A DNA stretch of 17,344 nt from the NCBI GenBank assembly GCA_009774215.1, contig VSNH01000075.1:1-17344 (forward strand), given 5' to 3'. The translations under genes and the position numbers were made by a program. This document shows positions 11,135 to 17,344 of the stretch, one piece after another. This DNA comes from Lachnospiraceae bacterium (GTDB lineage Bacteria; Bacillota; Clostridia; Lachnospirales; Lachnospiraceae). The notes below the pieces were generated by a model that had not been told where the DNA came from, searched no databases, and worked only from the letters and a program-made list of their open reading frames with translations. Positions within the stretch are counted from its first letter, which is position 1; every line of letters starts with the position of its first letter.

Positions 11135-14100
11135 TGTAAAGACAACCATCCCGAAATCCCCGTTATACCGGACGGAGTTTGAGCACGACAACTGCGGTAT
11201 CGGCGCCTGCGTGAACATCAAGGGCAAGAAGAGCCGCGCGATTGTGGAGAATGCGCTTAAGATTGTGGAGAATCTGGAGCACAGGGCCGGCAAGGATGCG
11301 GAGGGCGAGACGGGAGACGGCGTGGGGATTCTCACGCAGATGCCCCATAAATTCATGGCGAAGGTGACGAAGGACTTGGGCTTTGCCATCGGCGGGGAAC
11401 GGGAGTACGGCGTGGGCACGTTCTTCTTCCCGCAGGACGAATTGCAGCGCAATCAGGCGAAGAAGATGTTTGAGATCATTGCCCGGAAGGAAGGACTGGA
11501 ATTTTTAGGCTGGCGTGATGTGCCTACGGTGCCTGCCGTGCTGGGGCACAAGGCGGTGGAGTGTATGCCATGCATTATGCAGGCTTTTATCAAGAAGCCG
11601 GCCAATGTGGAGAAGGGGCTTGATTTTGACAGGAAGCTGTACATACTGCGGCGTACTTTCGAGCAGTCCACAGATGTGACTTATGTGGTCAGTCTGTCCA
11701 GCCGGACGATCGTGTACAAGGGTATGTTTCTGGTGGGACAGCTTCGCACCTTTTTTGCGGACTTGCAGGATAAAGATTACGAATCGGCGATCGCCGTGGT
11801 GCACTCCCGATTCTCCACGAACACGAACCCGAGCTGGGAACGGGCGCACCCGAACCGCTTCATTGTCCACAACGGGGAAATCAATACCATTCGCGGCAAT
11901 GCGGACAAGATGCAGGCCCGTGAGGAGAACATGGAGTCCGAGCATCTGCAGGGGCAGATGCACAAGATTCTGCCTGCCATCAACGCTTCCGGTTCCGACT
12001 CGGCTATGCTGGACAACACGCTGGAATTTCTTGTGATGAGCGGGATGCCGCTGCCGCTGGCGGTGATGATTACGATTCCGGAGCCTTGGGAAAACAACAA
12101 GACCATGTCCCAGAAGAAAAAGGACTTCTACCAATATTATGCGACGATGATGGAGCCGTGGGACGGTCCGGCATCGATTCTGTTCTGCGACGGAGATATC
12201 ATGGGGGCGGTGCTTGACCGAAACGGTCTACGTCCTTCCCGCTACATGATTACGGACGACGACACGCTGATTCTCTCCTCGGAGGTGGGCGTGTTGGATA
12301 TCGAGCCGTCCAGGATCGTGATGAAGGAGAGACTCCACCCCGGCAAGATGCTGCTGGTGGATACGGTACAGGGCAGAGTCATCGATGACGACGAATTGAA
12401 AGAAAAATACGCGTCCGCGCAGCCCTACGGCGAGTGGCTGGACAGTAAGCTGGTGACGTTAAAGGAGCTGAAAATCCCCAACCAGCGCGTGCCGGAGTTT
12501 ACCGACGAGGAGAGACAGCGGATGCAGAAGGCGTTCGGCTATACCTACGAGGACTTAAAGACAAGCATCCTGCCGATGGCGAAAAACGGCGCGGAAGCGA
12601 TTGCGGCGATGGGCGTGGATACGCCGATTCCAGTGCTTTCCAGAGCGCACCACCCGCTGTTCCACTACTTCAAGCAGCTTTTCGCGCAGGTGACGAACCC
12701 GCCTATAGACGCTATCCGCGAGGAAGTGGTGACTTCCACCACGGTCTATCTGGGGCAGGACGGCAATCTCCTGGAGGAGATGCCGGAAAACTGCAATATG
12801 CTGCGGGTGCATAATCCGATTCTGACAAGCACGGATTTGCTGAAAATCAAGACCATGAAAGCGGAAGGCTTTAAGGTGGAAGTGATTCCGATCACCTACT
12901 ATAAGAACACGAGACTGGAAAAGGCGATTGACCGGCTTTTTGTGGAGGTGGACAGAGCTTACCGCGACGGCGTGAATATCATCATCCTCTCCGACCGGGG
13001 CGTGGACGAGAACCGGGTGGCGATTCCGTCGTTACTCGCGGTGTCCGCCTTACAGCAGCATCTGGTCAGCACCAAGAAGAGAACCAGCGTGGATATCATC
13101 TTAGAATCCGCGGAGCCAAGGGAGGTGCACCATTTTGCGACCCTGCTCGGCTTCGGCGCTTCGGCGATCAACCCCTATCTGGCGCAGGAGAGTATCAGAG
13201 AGCTGATTGACAATCATATGCTGGATAAGGATTATTATGCGGCGGTGGACGATTACAACAGCGCCATCCTGCACGGCATTGTAAAGATTGCTTCCAAGAT
13301 GGGCATTTCCACGATTCAGTCCTATCAGGGTTCGAAGATTTTCGAGGCGATCGGTATTGATAAGGATGTGATCAACAAATACTTTACCAATACGGTGTGC
13401 CGGGTGGGCGGCATTACTTTGAAAGATATCGAGGAAGAGGTGGACACCCTGCACTCTATGGCGTTTGACCCGCTTGGTCTATCTACGGATTTGACGCTGG
13501 ACAGCACGGGACATCACCAGATGCGCAGCGGTGCGGATGAACATCTGTACAACCCGGAGACCATACATTTACTACAGGAGTCAACCAGGCGTGGCGATTA
13601 CGAATTGTTTAAGCAATATACCAAAGCGGTCAATAATGAGGAGAGCATCAAGAATCTGCGGGGGCTGATGGACTTCAATTACGCGAAGAAACCCGTGCCA
13701 ATCGAGGAAGTGGAGAGTGTTGACACCATTGTCACAAGGTTTAAGACGGGCGCCATGTCCTACGGCTCCATCTCCAAGGAAGCGCACGAGACGATGGCGA
13801 TTGCCATGAACCGTCTGCACGGCAAATCCAACTCCGGCGAGGGCGGGGAAGATAAGGAAAGACTGACGGTAGGAGCCGACGGCGTAAACCGCTGTTCCGC
13901 CATCAAACAGGTGGCAAGCGGACGGTTCGGCGTTACCAGTGAATACTTAAACAGCGCGCAGGAGATTCAGATCAAGATGGCGCAGGGGGCGAAGCCCGGA
14001 GAGGGCGGGCATCTGCCCGGCGGCAAGGTCTATCCGTGGATTGCAAAGACGAGACATTCCACGCCCGGCGTAGGGCTGATTTCCCCGCCGCCGCACCACG

Positions 14101-15680
14101 ATATCTACTCGATTGAAGATTTGGCGCAGTTGATCTATGATTTGAAGAATGCCAATACCAAGGCGCGGATTTCGGTGAAGCTCGTTTCCGAAGCAGGCGT
14201 GGGCACGGTGGCGGCAGGCGTGGCAAAGGCGGGCGCGCAGGTGATATTGGTTAGCGGCTACGACGGCGGCACGGGCGCGGCGCCGAGAAATTCCATCCAC
14301 AACGCGGGACTGCCCTGGGAGCTGGGGCTTGCGGAGACGCACCAGACGCTGATTCAGAACGGTCTTAGAAATAAAGTCCGCATCGAGACGGACGGGAAGT
14401 TAATGAGCGGGCGGGACGTGGCGATTGCGGCGATTCTCGGCGCGGAGGAGTTCGGCTTTGCGACAGCGCCCCTTGTGACCATGGGGTGTCTCATGATGCG
14501 CGTCTGCAATCTGGACACCTGTCCGGTGGGCGTGGCGACTCAGAATCCGGAGCTGCGCAAACGCTTTACGGGAAAACCGGAATATGTGGAGAACTTTATG
14601 CGGTTTATCGCGCAGGAACTGCGGGAGTATATGGCGAAGCTCGGTGTGCGCAAGGTGGATGAGCTGGTGGGCAGGACGGAGCTTTTGAAGGTGAAGGAGA
14701 ACCTGACGGATCGCCAGCGCAAGGTGGATTTAGACTTGATTCTCAGCAACCCTTACGAGGGAAGCAAGGAGAAGTGTATTTTTGACCCGAAGCAGGTATA
14801 CGATTTCCATCTGGAAAAGACGCTGGATGAAAAGGTGCTCTTAAAGCAGCTCTCCAAGGCGTTGGAGAGCGGGCAGAAGCGCAGCCTCGAGGTGGACGTT
14901 TCCAACACGGACCGCACCTTTGGCACCATTTTCGGTTCGGAGATCACGAGAAGGTTCGGCGATACGCTGGAGGAGGATTCTTACCACATCTTATGTAAGG
15001 GTTCCGGCGGGCAGAGCTTCGGCGCTTTTATTCCGAAGGGGCTGACGCTGGAGCTTGTGGGCGATTCCAATGATTACTTCGGCAAAGGCTTGTCCGGCGG
15101 CAAGCTGGTAGTCTATCCGCCGAAAGGCTCTGCCTTTAAGCAGGATGAAAATATCATTATCGGCAACGTGTCCCTCTACGGCGCGACCTCAGGCAAGGCA
15201 TTTATTAACGGCGTGGCGGGCGAGCGGTTCTGCGTGCGCAACTCCGGCGCGATTGCGGTGGTGGAAGGCGTGGGAGACCACGGCTGCGAGTACATGACGG
15301 GCGGACGCGTGGTTGTTATCGGCTCCGTGGGAAAGAACTTCGCGGCGGGCATGAGCGGCGGCATCGCCTATGTGCTGGACGAGAACAACGACCTGTACAC
15401 AAAGACCAACAAGGAAATGGTTTCTTCTTACGAGATTACCTCCAAGTACGATGTGCTGGAGCTGAAGGAGATGATCAAGGAGCATGTGGCCTACACCAAT
15501 TCCGTCAAGGGAAAGGAGATTCTTGACAATTTCGGGGCGTATCTGCCGAAGTTCAAGAAGATCATCCCGCACGACTACGAGATCATGTTGAAGCTGATCG
15601 TGCAGATGGAGGAGAAGGGCTTGAGTGCGGAGCAGGCGCAGATCGAGGCTTTCTATAAAAAGGACAAGGAAAGCGTCTGA
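11127..15680 (+). CDS. gltB: glutamate synthase large subunit (1517 aa)
   Basis: The large (alpha) subunit of glutamate synthase turns L-glutamine and 2-oxoglutarate into two L-glutamates in ammonium assimilation. The class II glutaminase domain covers about 23-420 with nucleophile C23 (HDNCGIGAC), which normally becomes the N-terminus after removal of the propeptide. A central domain follows (about 480-760), then the FMN-binding synthase barrel (about 800-1180: GAMSYGSISKEAHE, GEGGHLPGGKV, GYDGGTGAAPRNS, GLPWELGLAETHQTL). The 3Fe-4S cysteines C1121, C1127 and C1132 are present (CLMMRVCNLDTCPVG). The C-terminal GXGXG beta-helix covers about 1255-1440. AGGAG lies 8 nt before the ATG. It is full length for the family and pairs with gltD 74 nt downstream. 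Its long structured leader suggests regulation after initiation of transcription. Confidence 0.98.
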   Translation: MFDVKTTIPKSPLYRTEFEHDNCGIGACVNIKGKKSRAIVENALKIVENLEHRAGKDAEGETGDGVGILTQMPHKFMAKVTKDLGFAIGGEREYGVGTFFFPQDELQRNQAKKMFEIIARKEGLEFLGWRDVPTVPAVLGHKAVECMPCIMQAFIKKPANVEKGLDFDRKLYILRRTFEQSTDVTYVVSLSSRTIVYKGMFLVGQLRTFFADLQDKDYESAIAVVHSRFSTNTNPSWERAHPNRFIVHNGEINTIRGNADKMQAREENMESEHLQGQMHKILPAINASGSDSAMLDNTLEFLVMSGMPLPLAVMITIPEPWENNKTMSQKKKDFYQYYATMMEPWDGPASILFCDGDIMGAVLDRNGLRPSRYMITDDDTLILSSEVGVLDIEPSRIVMKERLHPGKMLLVDTVQGRVIDDDELKEKYASAQPYGEWLDSKLVTLKELKIPNQRVPEFTDEERQRMQKAFGYTYEDLKTSILPMAKNGAEAIAAMGVDTPIPVLSRAHHPLFHYFKQLFAQVTNPPIDAIREEVVTSTTVYLGQDGNLLEEMPENCNMLRVHNPILTSTDLLKIKTMKAEGFKVEVIPITYYKNTRLEKAIDRLFVEVDRAYRDGVNIIILSDRGVDENRVAIPSLLAVSALQQHLVSTKKRTSVDIILESAEPREVHHFATLLGFGASAINPYLAQESIRELIDNHMLDKDYYAAVDDYNSAILHGIVKIASKMGISTIQSYQGSKIFEAIGIDKDVINKYFTNTVCRVGGITLKDIEEEVDTLHSMAFDPLGLSTDLTLDSTGHHQMRSGADEHLYNPETIHLLQESTRRGDYELFKQYTKAVNNEESIKNLRGLMDFNYAKKPVPIEEVESVDTIVTRFKTGAMSYGSISKEAHETMAIAMNRLHGKSNSGEGGEDKERLTVGADGVNRCSAIKQVASGRFGVTSEYLNSAQEIQIKMAQGAKPGEGGHLPGGKVYPWIAKTRHSTPGVGLISPPPHHDIYSIEDLAQLIYDLKNANTKARISVKLVSEAGVGTVAAGVAKAGAQVILVSGYDGGTGAAPRNSIHNAGLPWELGLAETHQTLIQNGLRNKVRIETDGKLMSGRDVAIAAILGAEEFGFATAPLVTMGCLMMRVCNLDTCPVGVATQNPELRKRFTGKPEYVENFMRFIAQELREYMAKLGVRKVDELVGRTELLKVKENLTDRQRKVDLDLILSNPYEGSKEKCIFDPKQVYDFHLEKTLDEKVLLKQLSKALESGQKRSLEVDVSNTDRTFGTIFGSEITRRFGDTLEEDSYHILCKGSGGQSFGAFIPKGLTLELVGDSNDYFGKGLSGGKLVVYPPKGSAFKQDENIIIGNVSLYGATSGKAFINGVAGERFCVRNSGAIAVVEGVGDHGCEYMTGGRVVVIGSVGKNFAAGMSGGIAYVLDENNDLYTKTNKEMVSSYEITSKYDVLELKEMIKEHVAYTNSVKGKEILDNFGAYLPKFKKIIPHDYEIMLKLIVQMEEKGLSAEQAQIEAFYKKDKESV

Positions 15681-15754
15681 CGGTATAAAAAAGCGGAGGA
15701 AAAGTTTCTTCGGCAGGGAGAAAAAGAAAAACGCTTTGAAATGAGGAGGAAATC

Positions 15755-17248
15755 ATGGGAAAACCGACAGGATTTATGGAATATGAGCGCAGGGTGTCCA
15801 GAGATGTGAGCCCCAGACAGCGCATAAAGAATTTTAACGAGTTTCACGAGCATCTGACCATGGAGGAACAGCAGGAGCAGGGCGCCCGTTGTATGGACTG
15901 CGGCGTGCCGTTCTGCCAGTCGGGCATGACGCTGTGCGGCATGACATCAGGGTGTCCCCTGCACAATCTGGTGCCGGAGTGGAACGATCTGGTTTATACG
16001 GGTAACTGGGAGCAGGCATACATGCGCCTGCACAAGACCAACAACTTTCCGGAATTTACCTCAAGAGTCTGCCCGGCCTTGTGCGAGGCGGCCTGCACCT
16101 GCGGCTTGAACGGCGACCCGGTCTCCACGAAGGAAAACGAGTACGCCATCATTGAAAACGCCTATGAAAAAGGCTATGCGGCGGCAAAGCCGCCCAAGGT
16201 GCGCACGGGTAAGAAGGTGGCGGTGGTGGGCAGCGGCCCTTCCGGCCTTGCAGTGGCGGACCAGCTCAACAGGCGGGGCCATCTGGTGACCGTGTTTGAG
16301 CGTTCCGACCGTGTCGGCGGGCTGCTCATGTACGGTATTCCAAATATGAAGCTGGAGAAACACATCATCGACCGCAAGATCAAAGTCATGGAGGAGGAGG
16401 GTGTGGCCTTTGTGACAAACAGCAATATCGGCAAGGATGTGAAGGCGGAGAAACTGCTGAAAGAATTTGACCGGGTGGTGCTCTGCTGCGGTTCCTCCAA
16501 TCCCCGGGACATCAGTGCGCCCGGCAGAGACGCCAAGGGCATCTACTTTGCGGTGGATTTTCTGACGGCCAACACAAAGAGTCTGCTTGATTCGGATTTT
16601 GCGGATAAAAAGTATGTGGAAACGAAGGATAAAAACGTGGTGATTATCGGCGGCGGCGATACCGGCAACGACTGCGTGGGTACGGCGATCCGCCACGGAG
16701 CGAAATCCGTGACCCAGATAGAGATGATGCCCAAGGCGCCCGATACGAGAGCCGGCAACAACCCGTGGCCCGAGTGGCCCAAGGTGTGTAAGACCGACTA
16801 CGGTCAGCAGGAAGCCATCGAGGTTTACGGGCATGATCCCCGCATCTACGAGTCCACGGTGAAAGAGTTTGTGAAAGATAAAAACGGGAATCTGAAAGCG
16901 GTAAAAATCGTCTCGCTGACCTGGGAGAAGGACGAGAAGACGGGCCGCATGAACATGAAGGAGATTGAGGGTTCCGAGAAGACGCTGGATGCGGAGATCG
17001 TGCTGATTGCGGCCGGATTTTTAGGCAGCCAGAAGTATGTGACGGACGCGTTTAAAGTGGAGCTGGACGGCAGGACGAACGTGCAGACGGCGCCCGGGAA
17101 ATTTATGACCAGCGTTGACAGGGTGTTCACGGCGGGCGATATGCACACAGGGCAGTCCCTTGTGGTGAAGGCAATCCGCCAGGGCAGGGAGTGCGCCAGG
17201 GAGGTGGACGAGAGCCTGATGGGGTATACGAACCTGTATGTGCAGTAG
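15755..17248 (+). CDS. gltD: glutamate synthase small subunit (497 aa)
   Basis: The small (beta) subunit takes electrons from NAD(P)H through FAD and passes them via iron-sulfur clusters to GltB. The N-terminal domain (about 1-150) carries the cysteines for two low-potential 4Fe-4S centres: C46, C49, C54, C61, C67 (CMDCGVPFC then GCPLHN) and C106, C110, C114, C116 (CPALCEAACTC). An FAD-binding Rossmann motif VVGSGPSG (158-164 region) follows, then the NAD(P)H-binding motif IIGGGDTGND (G299-G304). The end has VFTAGDMHTGQSLVVKAIRQ, the typical second FAD contact and C-terminal helix. Start: GAGGAGG is a few bases upstream. It forms an operon with gltB. The length is normal (about 490 aa). Confidence 0.97.
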   Translation: MGKPTGFMEYERRVSRDVSPRQRIKNFNEFHEHLTMEEQQEQGARCMDCGVPFCQSGMTLCGMTSGCPLHNLVPEWNDLVYTGNWEQAYMRLHKTNNFPEFTSRVCPALCEAACTCGLNGDPVSTKENEYAIIENAYEKGYAAAKPPKVRTGKKVAVVGSGPSGLAVADQLNRRGHLVTVFERSDRVGGLLMYGIPNMKLEKHIIDRKIKVMEEEGVAFVTNSNIGKDVKAEKLLKEFDRVVLCCGSSNPRDISAPGRDAKGIYFAVDFLTANTKSLLDSDFADKKYVETKDKNVVIIGGGDTGNDCVGTAIRHGAKSVTQIEMMPKAPDTRAGNNPWPEWPKVCKTDYGQQEAIEVYGHDPRIYESTVKEFVKDKNGNLKAVKIVSLTWEKDEKTGRMNMKEIEGSEKTLDAEIVLIAAGFLGSQKYVTDAFKVELDGRTNVQTAPGKFMTSVDRVFTAGDMHTGQSLVVKAIRQGRECAREVDESLMGYTNLYVQ

Positions 17249-17269
17249 GTATTGATACAAATAGCTATC

Positions 17270-17304
17270 CTAAGGAAGCGCTGATTAAATCAGCACTTCC
17301 TTAG
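17270..17304. repeat. 35-nt palindrome downstream of gltD
   Basis: CTAAGGAAG (17270-17278) pairs with CTTCCTTAG (17296-17304), and GCTGAT (17280-17285) with ATCAGC (17289-17294). One C-A mismatch lies between the two segments and the loop is TAA. It lies 21 nt after the gltD stop. There is no T-tract, so it is either a processed 3' end or a dispersed palindromic repeat. The remaining 40 bases to the end of the window hold nothing I recognise. Confidence 0.65.
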
Positions 17305-17344
17305 AGCCTCCGGCGGATGCACACGGATTTGCAAAGGAATGTGC

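Noticed and set aside
11505..12134. 209-codon and other long minus-strand ORFs within gltB and gltD
   Set aside because: They are shadow frames produced by GC-biased third positions. The plus-strand proteins are full length with all cofactor motifs.

Overview
The window looks like ordinary chromosome of a Firmicute of the class Clostridia, most likely a Lachnospiraceae. The grounds are strong GGAGG-type ribosome binding sites, vegetative promoters with 17-bp spacers, a TPP riboswitch in front of a ThiT-type thiamine transporter, a bacterial gltB-gltD pair, and many small accessory genes (GNAT, MATE, CPBP, MFS). The family is inferred from protein character; no search was run. I see no transposase, integrase, phage gene, CRISPR array, toxin-antitoxin pair or defence gene, and no tRNA or rRNA.

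Layout. Positions 83-550 hold a small protein of unknown function, followed by a terminator. Positions 789-1745 (minus strand) form a thiamine-uptake unit: promoter, TPP riboswitch and thiT. A CPBP intramembrane protease runs from 1768 to 2673. An MFS transporter (2879-4066, minus) and an AraC-family regulator (4347-5243, plus) diverge from overlapping promoters. A remnant of an acetyltransferase gene lies at 5245-5385. A cytosolic hybrid histidine kinase (GAF-PAS-PAS-HisKA-HATPase-REC, 5584-8133) has its own near-consensus promoter and is followed by a GNAT acetyltransferase, a truncated flavodoxin-type reductase gene, a second GNAT and a MATE exporter. The last third is glutamate synthase: a long, highly structured leader (about 10870-11126), gltB (11127-15680) and gltD (15755-17248), then a large palindrome.

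How the genes work together. GltB and GltD form the NAD(P)H-dependent enzyme that makes two glutamates from glutamine and 2-oxoglutarate. ThiT imports thiamine when the riboswitch reports low TPP. The AraC protein probably controls the divergent MFS gene. The other genes are single functions with no visible shared pathway.

The most interesting material is non-coding. (1) The gltB leader contains a perfect 12-bp long-range helix enclosing three further stem-loops, with a competing 8-bp pairing and an overlapping upstream ORF. (2) A hairpin family with core GAARCCGAAGGY occurs at least three times, and its stem sequences differ while pairing is kept. (3) The thiT leader can hide its Shine-Dalgarno in a hairpin that is followed by a T-tract. 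(4) The MFS and araC promoters share the same -10 region. Two gene remnants show local decay. I found no clearly new multi-gene protein system.
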